Positions 38,293 through 49,152 of a stretch of DNA of 64,000 bases are shown one piece after another. The DNA lies in contig NZ_JACCBX010000003.1 of assembly GCF_013409995.1 (NCBI RefSeq), positions 518,108-582,107 on the forward strand, in the 5' to 3' direction. The stretch is from Neobacillus driksii (GTDB lineage: Bacteria; Bacillota; Bacilli; Bacillales; Cytobacillaceae). The stretch's first letter is position 1. Every line of letters begins with the position of its first letter. The translations under genes and the position numbers were made by a program. The notes under the pieces are model-generated. The model was given only the letters and a program-made list of their open reading frames with translations, made no database searches and was not told the DNA's origin.

Positions 38293-38469
38293 TTAGGATC
38301 TTTCCAAATGTTTTTTCAACTTTCTAACATCGCCGATCGTAAGTCCAAATTCGGAGGCAAGCTCAAACGTAGTATTATGCTGCTCACTTTGAATAAAATC
38401 ATGAAAATCCACACCAAACAGCCTGCTGTCCATTGATTGGATGCTATTTGCTTTATCGCTCGATCTCAT
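38293..38469 (-). CDS. 58-aa helix-turn-helix protein (YrzK-like)
   Basis: Small frame starting MRSSDKANSIQSMDSRLFG, with GAGGTG 7 nt before the ATG. Its C-terminal half, FELASEFGLTIGDVRKLKKHL, reads as a classic helix-turn-helix with a Gly turn, so DNA binding is likely. The B. subtilis gene at this site is yrzK, but I cannot confirm identity. It ends 8 nt before the hisS -35 box, so its transcription could feed into the T-box leader. No terminator is seen between them. Confidence 0.72.
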   Translation of the reverse strand: MRSSDKANSIQSMDSRLFGVDFHDFIQSEQHNTTFELASEFGLTIGDVRKLKKHLERS

Positions 38470-38631
38470 CACCTATCACCTCGTATCCTCACTATAGTTC
38501 TTATTATTTCCAACCATCCTAAAAACTTACATGTGATAGAAAATTTCAAAATAGTAGATATTTAACAATTAAGGAATGAATTCCATGCCCTTTTACGATA
38601 AAATGAAAGATATTGTGAAGGGAGAGAGAGA

Positions 38632-40374
38632 ATGTTAAAGAGATTTATACGTTCGTTAGTATGTTTCACAGTCTTCTTCGGAGTTTTCCTTCCGTTAGAT
38701 ATAAGTTTGGCAGCAAACGGTACGGTCACTATAGCAGAAAATACGGTTAATGTCCGCAATGGCCCAGGCTTAAGCTACCAGCTTGTGAAACAAGCAAAAA
38801 AGGGAGAAAAATTCACTATTATAAAAGAGCAAGGCGATTGGATTCAAATTCAGATTTCCACTACGAAAACAGGCTGGGTAGCCAATTGGGTTGTCTCCAA
38901 AACTACAAACGGAACAACGACAACTGGTTCTAGCAACTCAAATAAGTCGACTGCTGAAGCAAACACCAATCAATTACGTGTCCGTTCCGGACCGGGAACT
39001 AGTTTCCGTATCATCGGATATTTAAATAAAGGACAAGCTGTTAGCGTTATAGATGATAATGAAAACTGGGTAAAAATCTCTGCAAGCTTCGGGGAAGGCT
39101 GGGTTGCGCGAGAATATCTTGATTTCAACAATAGGTCTACTAATACTTCCAAAGAAGAAAATAATAATAAATCAATTGGTGCAGGTAAGGTAACAGATAC
39201 ATTGAATGTCCGAAATGAACCTTCTTCTACAGGTCGGGTGATCGGGAAACTATCAAAAGGGACTTCTATTACGATTTATTCAAAAAAGAATAATTGGATA
39301 GAAATAAAGTACGAAAACCAAAGGGCATGGGTTAGTGCTGATTACGTTCAATTCGGAAACGACAATAAGCAAACCAATCCTACTAATGAAACAATGGGGA
39401 CAGTAACTGCTAGCACACTTAGTGTCCGCAGCGATTCTTCCTTAAACTCGGACATTATTGGATCCATTACACAGGGACAGAAATTTACCATTCTGGAAGA
39501 AAAAAATAATTGGTACAAAATTGAATTTAAACCTGGAAAAACAGGCTGGGCAGCAGGCTGGTATTTCAACAAGGATAAAGCAAACACTACCCAACTTGCT
39601 AAAGACAGCAAAGTTACCATACTACATAATGGAACAAATATTAGGAAAGACCCTACTGTCCAATCAAATGTGCTTCAACGTGCCAATGAAGGAGAGTCCT
39701 TTCCAATAAGCAGTGTTGAAAATGATTGGTACGAAATTACATTACCGAACGGAACAAATGGATATATTGCAGGCTGGCTCGTAACAACCAATGGAACTGG
39801 ACCTGGAATTGATAAACAAGGGGCAGAGGCTTATTTAAGTTCCAGAACCATTGTGATTGACCCTGGGCATGGTGGAATTGATACTGGGGCTACTGGCGCA
39901 GGAGGAACACTTGAAAAACAATTAACACTGCGTACTGCGAAGCTACTATCGGATAAGTTAAAAGCTGCTGGAGCCAATGTTTTTCTTACAAGAAGCAACG
40001 ATTCATACCTTCCACTGCCATCGCGAGTAAGAATGGCAAGTGTTCATCAATCAGATGCGTTTATTAGCCTGCATTATGATAGTAATCTAGATCGATCCGT
40101 CCGGGGGACAACAGGCTATTACTATCATGATTATCAAAAGAGACTCGCCGAATATGTTTATAATTCAACCAATGCAGAAACCAGGTTAAAAGGCCGCGGT
40201 GTCCGTTCTGGTGACTACCATGTCATTCGCGAGAATACAAGGCAAGCAGTACTCATGGAATTGGGGTACCTAAGTAATTCAGCAGAGGAAATGACCCTAA
40301 CTTCAGGGCAATTCCAAGAAAATGCAGCAACAGGTTTGTATAACGGACTTGCCCGCTATTTTAAGGAACAATAG
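38632..40374 (+). CDS. yrvJ: Secreted N-acetylmuramoyl-L-alanine amidase with five SH3b domains
   Basis: A 580-aa wall hydrolase. A signal peptide (MLKRFIRSLVCFTVFFGVFL...LAANG, cleavage near residue 28) precedes five bacterial SH3 repeats, marked by VNVRNGPG, LRVRSGPG, LNVRNEPS, LSVRSDSS and TNIRKDPT, which bind peptidoglycan. The Amidase_3 domain (about residues 403-575) has the zinc/catalytic residues in DPGHGG, GTLEKQ, ISLHYDS and LMELGYL. It matches the B. subtilis YrvJ plan. Expected at the cell wall, with roles in turnover or separation. Confidence 0.92.
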   Translation: MLKRFIRSLVCFTVFFGVFLPLDISLAANGTVTIAENTVNVRNGPGLSYQLVKQAKKGEKFTIIKEQGDWIQIQISTTKTGWVANWVVSKTTNGTTTTGSSNSNKSTAEANTNQLRVRSGPGTSFRIIGYLNKGQAVSVIDDNENWVKISASFGEGWVAREYLDFNNRSTNTSKEENNNKSIGAGKVTDTLNVRNEPSSTGRVIGKLSKGTSITIYSKKNNWIEIKYENQRAWVSADYVQFGNDNKQTNPTNETMGTVTASTLSVRSDSSLNSDIIGSITQGQKFTILEEKNNWYKIEFKPGKTGWAAGWYFNKDKANTTQLAKDSKVTILHNGTNIRKDPTVQSNVLQRANEGESFPISSVENDWYEITLPNGTNGYIAGWLVTTNGTGPGIDKQGAEAYLSSRTIVIDPGHGGIDTGATGAGGTLEKQLTLRTAKLLSDKLKAAGANVFLTRSNDSYLPLPSRVRMASVHQSDAFISLHYDSNLDRSVRGTTGYYYHDYQKRLAEYVYNSTNAETRLKGRGVRSGDYHVIRENTRQAVLMELGYLSNSAEEMTLTSGQFQENAATGLYNGLARYFKEQ

Positions 40375-40435
40375 AGTAGCTTCAGCCCTAGTGAAAAATG
40401 CAGTTCAATTTTTCCTAGGCTGCTTGCGCTAGATC

Positions 40436-40476
40436 AAAAAAATGCTTGGCAGCTATAAAAGTGCCAAGCATTTTTT
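40436..40476. terminator. Bidirectional terminator between yrvJ and dtd
   Basis: AAAAAATGCTTGGCA, loop, TGCCAAGCATTTTTT with T runs both ways. Confidence 0.9.
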
Positions 40477-40918
40477 AACTTTTGCTCTCTACAATTAGTG
40501 TAACAGGACCATCATTAATTAATTCGACGTCCATCATCGCCCCAAAGATACCTGTTTCAACCTTGATACCTTTTTCGCGTAATAATCCATTGAATCCTTC
40601 ATAAAGCTGGTTTGCCTGTTCTGGTCTAGCAGCTTCCATAAAATTAGGTCTTCTTCCTTTACGGCAATCACCATACAAGGTAAATTGAGAGACAGAAAGA
40701 ATTTCACCGCCAACATCTAATAAGGATAAATTCATCTTCCCAGCATCATCTTCAAATATCCGTAGATTTGCTATTTTATCTGCTAAAAAAGCTGCGTCTT
40801 CTTCTGTATCCTGATGTGTTACCCCTACAAGAAGGACCAGACCTTTTGAAATTTGTCCCGTTACTTCTTCGTTAACGGTCACCTTTGCCTTTTTACTGCG
40901 CTGTACAACAACTCGCAT
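40475..40918 (-). CDS. dtd: D-aminoacyl-tRNA deacylase
   Basis: A 147-aa enzyme that removes D-amino acids (and glycine from tRNA-Ala) from tRNA. Signatures are [17 protein letters not shown] (about residues 79-95) and the Gly-cisPro motif in INDGPVTL near residue 137. It follows relA by 14 nt, the usual Bacillus arrangement, and ends in the shared terminator. Confidence 0.96.
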   Translation of the reverse strand: MRVVVQRSKKAKVTVNEEVTGQISKGLVLLVGVTHQDTEEDAAFLADKIANLRIFEDDAGKMNLSLLDVGGEILSVSQFTLYGDCRKGRRPNFMEAARPEQANQLYEGFNGLLREKGIKVETGIFGAMMDVELINDGPVTLIVESKS

Positions 40919-40932
40919 TTTTAGTAAACTCC

Positions 40933-43128
40933 CTAATTCATAATCCGGCGAACCGAATAAATATCTGGTATCTGTTTAATCCGATCAACCACTTTGTGTA
41001 AATGGCTCACATTGTGAATAGCAATAGACATAATGATTGTCGCCATTTTATTACGATCAGATCGACCAGAAACAGCCGAAATATTGGTTTTTGTTTCATT
41101 TACTGCCTGCAGAACCTCATTTAGTAAACCACGGCGGTCGTAACCACTAATCTCAATGTCTACATTATATTCTTTCCGGTCATTTAAAGAGGATTCCCAC
41201 TCAACAGGAATTAACCTGGTTTGTGCATCATTTGAGTCAATATTTGTACAATCAGCACGGTGAACCGAAACACCGCGTCCTTTTGTAATAAAACCAACAA
41301 TTTCATCACCTGGGACAGGATTACAGCATCGAGATAAGCGGATTAATAAATTATCGATACCGGCAACACGAACACCAGACTCTCGTTTTTTCGTAGAAGG
41401 GAATGCCTTCATATCAGAAATAGCATTTGTGATCGTAGCGGATTGCTCTTGATCCCGTTTTTTACGCCATTTCTCGGTTAACCGATTGGCTACCTGCAGT
41501 GCCGTTACCCCATTATAGCCTACCGCTGCATACATATCGTCTTCATTGGCAAAATTAAACTTTTCAGCTACCTTTTTCAAATTATCAGCCGTTAAGATCT
41601 CTTTTAAATCAAATTCCATTGCACGGATTTCTTTTTCTACGAGCTCTCTGCCTTTATCGACATTTTCATCACGGCGCTGTTTCTTAAAAAAGGCACGTAT
41701 TTTGTTCTTAGCCTGTGAGGTTTGGGCTAGCTTCAACCAGTCTTGACTAGGACCATAAGAATGCTTTGATGTAAGAATTTCAATGATGTCACCAGTCTTC
41801 AGTCGATAATCCAGCGTAACCATTTTACCGTTTACTTTCGCGCCAATTGTTTTATTCCCGATTTCAGAATGAATTCGGTAAGCAAAATCAATTGGAACAG
41901 AACCGGACGGCAATTCAATAACATCGCCTTTTGGTGTAAACACAAAAACCATATCAGAGAATAAATCGATTTTTAGTGATTCCATAAACTCCTCTGCATT
42001 CGCAGTATCATTTTGGAATTCCAGGATTTCTCTAAACCAGGTTAATTTTTGTTCGTAAGAAGTTGTATCAGCGAGTGCTTTCCCTTCTTTATACGCCCAA
42101 TGGGCCGCAATACCAAATTCTGCAATCCGGTGCATTTCTGATGTCCGAATTTGAACCTCCAGCGGGTCACCCTTAGGACCAATGACCGTTGTATGAAGAG
42201 ATTGATACATATTCGGCTTAGGCATCGCAATATAGTCCTTAAAACGCCCTGGCATAGGCTTCCAGCACGTATGGATGATTCCTAGAACAGCGTAGCAATC
42301 CTTAATACTATTTACTACTATTCGAACGGCAAGTAAATCATAGATTTCACTAAACTGTTTATTTTGCTGCACCATTTTTCGGTAAATGCTATAGATATGT
42401 TTAGGTCTTCCATTAAGTTCCGCATTAATGGACACTTCTTTCATTCTGTCACGAACCTCGTCCATTACATCGACTAAGTATTGCTCCCGTTCTGCACGCT
42501 TCTTTTTCATCAGGTTCACAATACGATAATATTGCTGTGGGTTTAAGTATCTTAATGCAGTATCTTCCAGCTCCCACTTAATCTTAGAAATACCAAGACG
42601 ATGGGCCAAAGGTGCAAAGATTTCAAGTGTTTCGTTTGAAATCCGGCGCTGCTTCTCAACAGGAAGATGCTTAAGCGTCCTCATATTATGCAAACGATCG
42701 GCAAGCTTAATCAAAATAACGCGGATATCCTGAGCCATAGCAACGAACATTTTTCTGTGGTTCTCTGCCTGCTGTTCCTCGTGTGATTTATATTTAATTT
42801 TTCCTAATTTCGTAACCCCGTCGACAAGCATGGCCACTTCGTCATTAAATTCCGTCTCGATGTCCTTTAATGTAACATCCGTGTCTTCAACGACATCATG
42901 GAGAAAACCAGCGGCAACCGTTGCAGGATCCATCTCCAAATCCGCCAGAATTCCAGCAACTTGAATCGGATGAATAATGTAAGGCTCTCCTGATTTTCTA
43001 TATTGTTCACGATGAGAATGTTTTGCGAATTCGTAGGCTCTTTTTACAAATTCACAATGCTCTTCGTTTAAATAGGCCCTCGTCTTGTCGATGACTTGTT
43101 CGGCGGTTAACACTTGATCGTTCGCCAT
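40933..43128 (-). CDS. relA: Bifunctional (p)ppGpp synthetase/hydrolase Rel
   Basis: A 731-aa stringent-response enzyme. The hydrolase HD domain has [10 protein letters not shown] near residue 77 with upstream [12 protein letters not shown]; the synthetase domain has [20 protein letters not shown] around residues 295-315; then TGS ([16 protein letters not shown]), a zinc-finger region ([16 protein letters not shown]) and a C-terminal ACT domain. All hydrolase and synthetase motifs are intact, so both activities are expected. It lies between apt and dtd as in B. subtilis. Confidence 0.97.
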   Translation of the reverse strand: MANDQVLTAEQVIDKTRAYLNEEHCEFVKRAYEFAKHSHREQYRKSGEPYIIHPIQVAGILADLEMDPATVAAGFLHDVVEDTDVTLKDIETEFNDEVAMLVDGVTKLGKIKYKSHEEQQAENHRKMFVAMAQDIRVILIKLADRLHNMRTLKHLPVEKQRRISNETLEIFAPLAHRLGISKIKWELEDTALRYLNPQQYYRIVNLMKKKRAEREQYLVDVMDEVRDRMKEVSINAELNGRPKHIYSIYRKMVQQNKQFSEIYDLLAVRIVVNSIKDCYAVLGIIHTCWKPMPGRFKDYIAMPKPNMYQSLHTTVIGPKGDPLEVQIRTSEMHRIAEFGIAAHWAYKEGKALADTTSYEQKLTWFREILEFQNDTANAEEFMESLKIDLFSDMVFVFTPKGDVIELPSGSVPIDFAYRIHSEIGNKTIGAKVNGKMVTLDYRLKTGDIIEILTSKHSYGPSQDWLKLAQTSQAKNKIRAFFKKQRRDENVDKGRELVEKEIRAMEFDLKEILTADNLKKVAEKFNFANEDDMYAAVGYNGVTALQVANRLTEKWRKKRDQEQSATITNAISDMKAFPSTKKRESGVRVAGIDNLLIRLSRCCNPVPGDEIVGFITKGRGVSVHRADCTNIDSNDAQTRLIPVEWESSLNDRKEYNVDIEISGYDRRGLLNEVLQAVNETKTNISAVSGRSDRNKMATIIMSIAIHNVSHLHKVVDRIKQIPDIYSVRRIMN

Positions 43129-43303
43129 AAAAGATCACCTTATTTTTCGTCTCATTTTTTTTATTATTAAATGTATCTATATCTAAACTAGTTACTAATG
43201 AATGTTACTATTATCGAAAAAAAAAGCTCAGATGTAAAGGGATAGATATTATTATACTGTTTTTTGCGAAAAAAGTGTCGAAATATAGCTAATTCATTTT
43301 CAA

Positions 43304-43334
43304 AAAATAGCTCTCTTCTTATAACAAGAGAGCA
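43304..43334 (-). terminator. apt terminator
   Basis: Minus strand: GCTCTCTT, 8-nt loop, AAGAGAGC, then TATTTTTTG. A second weaker hairpin (GGCACTCG/TGAGTGC) precedes it at 43332-43352. Confidence 0.82.
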
Positions 43335-43360
43335 CTCAATTACGAGTGCCCTCAATACTA

Positions 43361-43873
43361 TTAATAATTCATCAATGTCATGATGTCGTAGCCTTCGAGT
43401 TTCTTACGTCCTTCAAGGTACGTTAATTCAACTAGAAAAGCAATTCCAGCAACCACTCCGCCAAGCTGTTCAACTAATTGAATCGTTGCATCAATTGTTC
43501 CGCCAGTGGCTAATAAGTCATCTGTTATCAGAACTCGTTGTCCTGGTTGTATGGCATCCTTATGAATCGTAAGGACATCACTTCCATATTCTAATCCATA
43601 GCTTACTTTAACCGTCTCACGCGGTAGTTTACCTTCCTTACGAACAGGAGCAAAGCCAATTCCAAGAGAATAGGCTACTGGGCAGCCAATAATAAATCCT
43701 CTTGCCTCAGGACCAACAATTAAATCAATTTGTTTATCTTTCGCATAAGAAACAATTTGATCCGTTGCATACTTATACGCTTCTCCGTTGTTCATTAATG
43801 GAGTGATATCCTTAAATGTAATTCCTGGTTTTGGGTAATCTGGTACGATTGCGATAAATTGCTTTAAATCCAT
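43361..43873 (-). CDS. apt: Adenine phosphoribosyltransferase
   Basis: A 170-aa purine-salvage enzyme making AMP from adenine and PRPP. The PRPP loop is [14 protein letters not shown] (about residues 119-132); the [17 protein letters not shown] head and [14 protein letters not shown] are typical. Its start overlaps the recJ stop, so translation is coupled. The gap downstream to relA holds the terminator and about 170 bp with the relA promoter region. Confidence 0.97.
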   Translation of the reverse strand: MDLKQFIAIVPDYPKPGITFKDITPLMNNGEAYKYATDQIVSYAKDKQIDLIVGPEARGFIIGCPVAYSLGIGFAPVRKEGKLPRETVKVSYGLEYGSDVLTIHKDAIQPGQRVLITDDLLATGGTIDATIQLVEQLGGVVAGIAFLVELTYLEGRKKLEGYDIMTLMNY

Positions 43874-46227
43874 TAGGTAATTGCCTCCTCAATTGTAACT
43901 GATTCCTCTATAACCTGGTCAAACCAGCTCTTTAATTGCTGAAAGGATGAAAATAATAAATCTCTTTCAAGTTCATATTGAGCCTGTTTCGTTTGATAGG
44001 TGATGGAATCAGTAAGGTCACGCTTTTGTGATTGTTTATTCAAAGTAATAAATCCATTGTTTATTGTAACAAAATCTAATTCAGAAAACACTTTTGACAT
44101 GAAAGTTATCGTTTCCGTTGACCAGCCACGGTGCTTCGCAATATCATCCCCATAACGACCGATATCAATTGGACCTTTTTTTAATAAAAATCCATAGAAC
44201 CATTTAAAGTGGTCTCTCGTAGGAATGGTACTAAAAAAATCACTGTTTTCTTTATGAAAATACGCATAGATTCGAGCAGGACGTTTCCCTTTAAATAGAT
44301 GATGAAGTAGTTCCTTTGATGGCGGCAGGTCAACGAGTACCACATTAGCCTGATGAGAGTCGAAGCCTTTAGCCTCAGCTTCATCTTTAATAAAGATTAC
44401 CTCACTCGTCAAAGCAGGGTCCATTTTATCAAGCTGTTCTTTGTTAAAGATAATATAGTTTCGCTTTTCATTGGGAATCGTTTTAACCATTGAGTTTATC
44501 CGCTTTACCCCACGATGATCAAATAATTGCCATGTTTCAACCGAAACATCCTGGATAAAAATTTGTGGTTTACGGATATTATTCCACTCATTGACTGCTA
44601 ATTCACCAATTATCGAAATTTTTGAAGCTGGTGAAATATGGTCAACTAACGGTCCTAATCCAAAGCCGATTCCATCTAAATTCGTACCGTTATCATGCAC
44701 CATTACTTTCAAGTGATTTTGTTCTGAACCAATTTTTCTCATTGTCGATATTTGAACATTACTGATTAACACCTTTGGCTTAGGGTTGTCCATTCCAAAT
44801 GGAGCAAGAAGATTTAGTTCACCCAGTGCGGATAAATTGATTTCATCCACCTTAATTTGATGGTCAAGTGTTGTAATGGGGATAAAATCATCTTTGGTTA
44901 ACAGCTCATTCGCCAGATTATTTAACCTTTGACGGAGATCAGAAACATCTTCTAGCTTTAATGTCATTCCAGCTGCCATTGGATGGCCGCCAAAATGCGG
45001 CAAAATATCCCGGCATTCCGATAGATTTTTAAACAAATCAAAACCTGCAATACTTCGAGCAGACCCCTTTGCCAAGCCCTTTTCCTTGTCAAAACTTAAA
45101 ACGATTGTCGGCCGGTAAAACTTTTCCACTAATCTAGACGCAACGATGCCAATTACACCAGCATTCCAGCCTTCTTTACCAATAACAAGTACTGAATTTG
45201 AATCAATAGGATAATTTCTCTCAACCTCTTCAATCGCTTCTGTCGTAATAGAATTGACAATAGATTGTCTCGTCTTATTTAATTCATCCATTTCTTGTGC
45301 TAAAGCTTCCGCTTCGAATGGATCATCCGTAAGCAAAAGTTCCACAGCCATATCGGCATTTTCCAGTCTGCCGACAGCATTAATTCTTGGCGCCAGTAAA
45401 AAGCCGATGGTTTCCTCGTTAATGTTTTGCTGGTCTGCACCTGCAACTTTTAATATCGCTTTTAGACCTTTATTCTTGGTAACTTTAAGTTTTTCCAAAC
45501 CTTTTTTGGCAATGAGGCGATTTTCATCTTTTAACGAAACTAAATCCGCAATGGTGCCAATAACAGCAATTTCTAGCAATTGCTCTGGAACTTCACCATA
45601 GAGCGCATGGGCTACTTTAAAGGCCACACCTACTCCAGCGAGCTCACGAAAAGGGTAGACACTATCCGGAAGTTTTGGATGAATAATAGCCAATGCCTCA
45701 GGTAAAACGGGACCAGGCTCATGGTGGTCTGTAATAATTAAATCAAGACCGAGTTCTTTCGCAACTGCTGCTTCGTGTATTGCCGAGATGCCTGTATCTA
45801 CAGTAATAATTAACTTGATTCCATTTTCAGATGCACGACGAAAGGCTGTTTCATTCGGTCCGTAACCTTCCGTAAAACGATTCGGAATATAGAATTGGAC
45901 ATTTGCCCCCAAATCTCTAAGGGTGAGCATTAATACGGTTGTACTGCTCACACCATCTGCATCATAATCACCAAATATTAATATAGGTTCTTGGCGTTCA
46001 ATAGCTTCCCGAATTCTGTTTACAGCAATATCCATTCCTTTTAATAAAAAGGGATCATGAAATTGCTCTTTTCCAAATAAAAAATACCGTGCAGAATCAA
46101 CGGTATTTAATCCGCGGTTGATAAGCAGCGACGCAACAAGTGGTGTAATTTTCAATTCGTTTACGAGAGTTTCTACTAGTTGTTGATCAGATTTACGAAC
46201 AACCCATCTAGTTTTCGACTTTAACAT
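43873..46227 (-). CDS. recJ: Single-stranded-DNA-specific exonuclease RecJ
   Basis: A 784-aa DHH-family 5'-3' exonuclease for recombination and mismatch repair. Catalytic motifs are DYDADGVSS (about residue 83), [16 protein letters not shown] and the DHHA1 [11 protein letters not shown] near residue 400. The OB domain and a C-terminal extension of about 200 residues are typical of Firmicutes RecJ. Known as yrvE in B. subtilis. Confidence 0.96.
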   Translation of the reverse strand: MLKSKTRWVVRKSDQQLVETLVNELKITPLVASLLINRGLNTVDSARYFLFGKEQFHDPFLLKGMDIAVNRIREAIERQEPILIFGDYDADGVSSTTVLMLTLRDLGANVQFYIPNRFTEGYGPNETAFRRASENGIKLIITVDTGISAIHEAAVAKELGLDLIITDHHEPGPVLPEALAIIHPKLPDSVYPFRELAGVGVAFKVAHALYGEVPEQLLEIAVIGTIADLVSLKDENRLIAKKGLEKLKVTKNKGLKAILKVAGADQQNINEETIGFLLAPRINAVGRLENADMAVELLLTDDPFEAEALAQEMDELNKTRQSIVNSITTEAIEEVERNYPIDSNSVLVIGKEGWNAGVIGIVASRLVEKFYRPTIVLSFDKEKGLAKGSARSIAGFDLFKNLSECRDILPHFGGHPMAAGMTLKLEDVSDLRQRLNNLANELLTKDDFIPITTLDHQIKVDEINLSALGELNLLAPFGMDNPKPKVLISNVQISTMRKIGSEQNHLKVMVHDNGTNLDGIGFGLGPLVDHISPASKISIIGELAVNEWNNIRKPQIFIQDVSVETWQLFDHRGVKRINSMVKTIPNEKRNYIIFNKEQLDKMDPALTSEVIFIKDEAEAKGFDSHQANVVLVDLPPSKELLHHLFKGKRPARIYAYFHKENSDFFSTIPTRDHFKWFYGFLLKKGPIDIGRYGDDIAKHRGWSTETITFMSKVFSELDFVTINNGFITLNKQSQKRDLTDSITYQTKQAQYELERDLLFSSFQQLKSWFDQVIEESVTIEEAIT

Positions 46228-46294
46228 GCGTTCACCCCTCAGACTAATCTATTATACAGGAGTAAACATGTCCTTTCAACGTAAATCTGGAATA

Positions 46295-46322
46295 GAAAAA
46301 ACCGCAGAGTGACTGCGGTTTT
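46295..46322 (-). terminator. secDF terminator
   Basis: Minus strand: AAAACCGCAG, 6-nt loop, CTGCGGTTTTT. Confidence 0.88.
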
Positions 46323-46331
46323 AACATTTGT

Positions 46332-48596
46332 TTATACTTGAGGCTCATCAGAGTATTTTCTTTTTTCTTTTACTGTCTTTATAGTACCCTTCTTCTTAAG
46401 TTCTCTCGCTTTAAGAACTACCCAAACGTTGGTTGCAATAAAGATAGATGAGTATACCCCTGTGATTAATCCAACTAGTAATGCGATATTGAAGTTTCGG
46501 ATTGATTCACTTCCAAAGAATATCATCGCAACAACGGTTATTAGTACTGTTAAGACTGTATTAACAGAACGAGTTAATGTTTGGCGAACACTTACATTTA
46601 CTACATCCGCAATATCTTCAAAAGTTCTAAGTCGTTTCTTCTTCGTCAAGTTTTCACGCATTCTATCGAAGGTAACAATCGTATCATTGATTGAGTAACC
46701 TACAATGGTTAGGACTGCAGCAATAAAGGTTAGGTCAACTTCTAAGCGTGTAATACTGAAAAAGGCAACCATGAAGAAGGCATCGTGAAGCAATGAAGCA
46801 ATTGCCGCCACTGCCATTGCAAATTCAAAACGGACTGTTACATAGATAATAATTCCGATTGACGCAATAACGAGAGCGATAACTCCATTTTTTGCCAGTT
46901 CTTTACCGACCGTTGGAGAAACAGTGCTTACACTTGGGTCAGTGCCAAATTCATCATGGAATGATGATTTCAGATTAGCAATTTCATCCTTCGATAATAC
47001 GTCTTTCAATCGAGCAGAAGCAACTTCATTGTTATCACCCGAAAGCGTAATGTCATCTGTTTCGAGATTAAGCTTGTCAAAGGCAGCTTCAACCCGTTCT
47101 GTAGTCAACGGTTTGTCAGATAATACCTCAACCCGTGTACCATTTGAAAAATCGATGGACAGATTTAGACGGAAAATAAGGATTAGAACCAAGCCTAGAG
47201 TGATAAGTACCCCGGAAAGGATGAAGAACAATTTTCTAACCTTTACAAAATCAAATCGATCCCATCTAGTTGGCAAATCTAGTGTATCGTAATTTTCAGC
47301 AATATCCTTAATAGCAGATTTTTTAACACCAAACCAGCCGGCTTTTTTGTTTAAGAAGCCGCTATTAACCCATAAGCTTAATAATAGGCGCGAACCAAAA
47401 ACAGCAGTAACAAAGCTTAACAAAATACTCACCAATAGCATGGTGGCAAAACCTTTAATAGAGCTTGTCCCATAGAAGAATAGAACTGCTGCTGTTAAAA
47501 TCGTTGTTAAGTTTGAGTCAAGAATGGAGGTAAAAGCACCTTTACTACCAGCTTGGAAGGCTGATTTGATGGATTTACCAACCTTAATTTCTTCTCTAAT
47601 TCGTTCGTAGGTGATGATATTTGCATCAACGGCCATACCTACCCCAAGAATAAGGGCGGCAATTCCCGGTAAGGTTAAAACACCATTCATCCAATCAAAT
47701 ATTAATAAAACAAGATAGATATAAACGGTTAAAGTAATGGTAGCGATAAACCCTGGAAAACGATAGTAAACAAGCATGAATAAATAAATGATAGCAATCC
47801 CGATTATTCCTGCTAATATTGTTTCATTTAATGCCTGTTCACCGAATTTAGCTCCAACTGAAGTAGAGTATACCTCTTTTAGTTTTACAGGAAGTGCACC
47901 GGCATTTAATAGTGAAGAAAGTTCTTGCGCTTCTTCTGCAGTGAAACTTCCTACAATGGATACTGTATCTTGATTAAAAATCTCTTTAACCGTTGGTGCT
48001 GATAAAAATTTCGGATTTTCTTTCGTAATTTCATTCTTAAAGGAATCTTTTCCTTCCTCAAAATCAAGCCAAATGACTAACACATTATTGGGAGCCATTT
48101 TGACAATTTCTTCGGTTACATTTTTGAACTTCTCAGCGCTCTTTAATTTTAATGAAACACTCGGCGCTCCATTTTCATCAAAAGTCTGCTTTGCTCCGCC
48201 TTCAGCTAAATCGGTACCATCCATCATAACGCGGTCATTGGCGTCACGGAAAGTAAGATTCGCTTGGGTAGACAAAATTTCCCGGGCTTCATTTTGATCG
48301 GTTACGCCTGCAAGTTGAACACGAATCCGATTTTCTCCCTCAATTTGAATATTGGGTTCGCTTACCCCCAGAACGTTTATCCGCTTGTCAAGGGCTTCAG
48401 CGGTACTGGCTAAGGTGTCTTTGTCAATTTTTTGACCCTTTTTCGCCGGAGAAACCTCATACAAAACCTCGAAACCGCCTTGAAGGTCCAAACCTAGTTT
48501 AATGTTCTTTAAAATACCTGAAGTGGTAATTCCCATTGTGCTTCCTAATAGTATTACTACTAGCAGAAAGGCGATAATTCTACTGCGCTTAACCAT
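46332..48596 (-). CDS. secDF: Fused protein-export membrane protein SecDF
   Basis: A 754-aa fusion of SecD and SecF with twelve helices. It uses the proton motive force to pull exported proteins through the Sec channel. Motifs: GLDLQGGFEVLYE after helix 1, the large P1 domain (about residues 50-250), GVGMAVDANIITYERIREE in SecD, and in SecF DFSNGTRVEV, GYSINDTIVTFDRMREN and YSSIFIATNVWV. The Bacillus fusion is the usual form. YajC, its partner, is 3.5 kb further in the window. Confidence 0.97.
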   Translation of the reverse strand: MVKRSRIIAFLLVVILLGSTMGITTSGILKNIKLGLDLQGGFEVLYEVSPAKKGQKIDKDTLASTAEALDKRINVLGVSEPNIQIEGENRIRVQLAGVTDQNEAREILSTQANLTFRDANDRVMMDGTDLAEGGAKQTFDENGAPSVSLKLKSAEKFKNVTEEIVKMAPNNVLVIWLDFEEGKDSFKNEITKENPKFLSAPTVKEIFNQDTVSIVGSFTAEEAQELSSLLNAGALPVKLKEVYSTSVGAKFGEQALNETILAGIIGIAIIYLFMLVYYRFPGFIATITLTVYIYLVLLIFDWMNGVLTLPGIAALILGVGMAVDANIITYERIREEIKVGKSIKSAFQAGSKGAFTSILDSNLTTILTAAVLFFYGTSSIKGFATMLLVSILLSFVTAVFGSRLLLSLWVNSGFLNKKAGWFGVKKSAIKDIAENYDTLDLPTRWDRFDFVKVRKLFFILSGVLITLGLVLILIFRLNLSIDFSNGTRVEVLSDKPLTTERVEAAFDKLNLETDDITLSGDNNEVASARLKDVLSKDEIANLKSSFHDEFGTDPSVSTVSPTVGKELAKNGVIALVIASIGIIIYVTVRFEFAMAVAAIASLLHDAFFMVAFFSITRLEVDLTFIAAVLTIVGYSINDTIVTFDRMRENLTKKKRLRTFEDIADVVNVSVRQTLTRSVNTVLTVLITVVAMIFFGSESIRNFNIALLVGLITGVYSSIFIATNVWVVLKARELKKKGTIKTVKEKRKYSDEPQV

Positions 48597-48727
48597 TATG
48601 TATTGTGTCCTCCTTAGGGCTTAGCCAAAGCACTGAATCATAAAGCCTGTATATAAAAAAATCATGCTTTTATTATGAGATAGTTTAGAAATACTGTCAA
48701 TTTTATCTAAAGAAACAATAGAACAAT

Positions 48728-49081
48728 TTATTTTAGTAATTCCTTCCATTCATCTTCATCTTCTAAATTAAAATCATTATTTTTATAAATCTCAATCGTA
48801 GTAAAGCTTATGTAATCACTGACCTTTACAGATAGGATATCATCAATAATCTCGTAGATTCTTATATCCTCTTTGATCTTCTTCCATTTCTTTTTCGTTA
48901 AAAATCCCCAAAGTCCACTATCTGATACATCGTGATAACCAAGTAAGCGAAATTCCTCCAATTTGCTGATTAATGCTGGTTTTACATCGTTAAAAAAATG
49001 ATTGTACGCATGACTCTTCTCCACCTGAGTAGCCTCCCTAAATCCCTCTTCATTATCTTTAAAATCAAAACACCTTGTCAT
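48728..49081 (-). CDS. comN: Post-transcriptional regulator, ComN-like
   Basis: A 117-aa protein whose C-terminal three quarters (VKPALISKLEEFRLLGY, LWGFLTKKKWKK, IDDILSVKVSDYISFTTIEIYK) match the post-transcriptional regulator family of ComN (yrzD), which affects comE mRNA in B. subtilis. The N-terminal 30 residues (MTRCFDFKDNEEGF...) are longer than I expect for ComN. ATG at 49081 has AAGGGTGG upstream; the seven-codon extension further up overlaps the divergent spoVB promoter region. It lies between secDF and spoVB, as comN does. Confidence 0.75.
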   Translation of the reverse strand: MTRCFDFKDNEEGFREATQVEKSHAYNHFFNDVKPALISKLEEFRLLGYHDVSDSGLWGFLTKKKWKKIKEDIRIYEIIDDILSVKVSDYISFTTIEIYKNNDFNLEDEDEWKELLK

Positions 49082-49152
49082 GCTTTGTCCACCCTTATGC
49101 ATATAGATTAATTGTATATGAATTCTTCTTTTTTGAGAAGGTGGGAAGTAGT

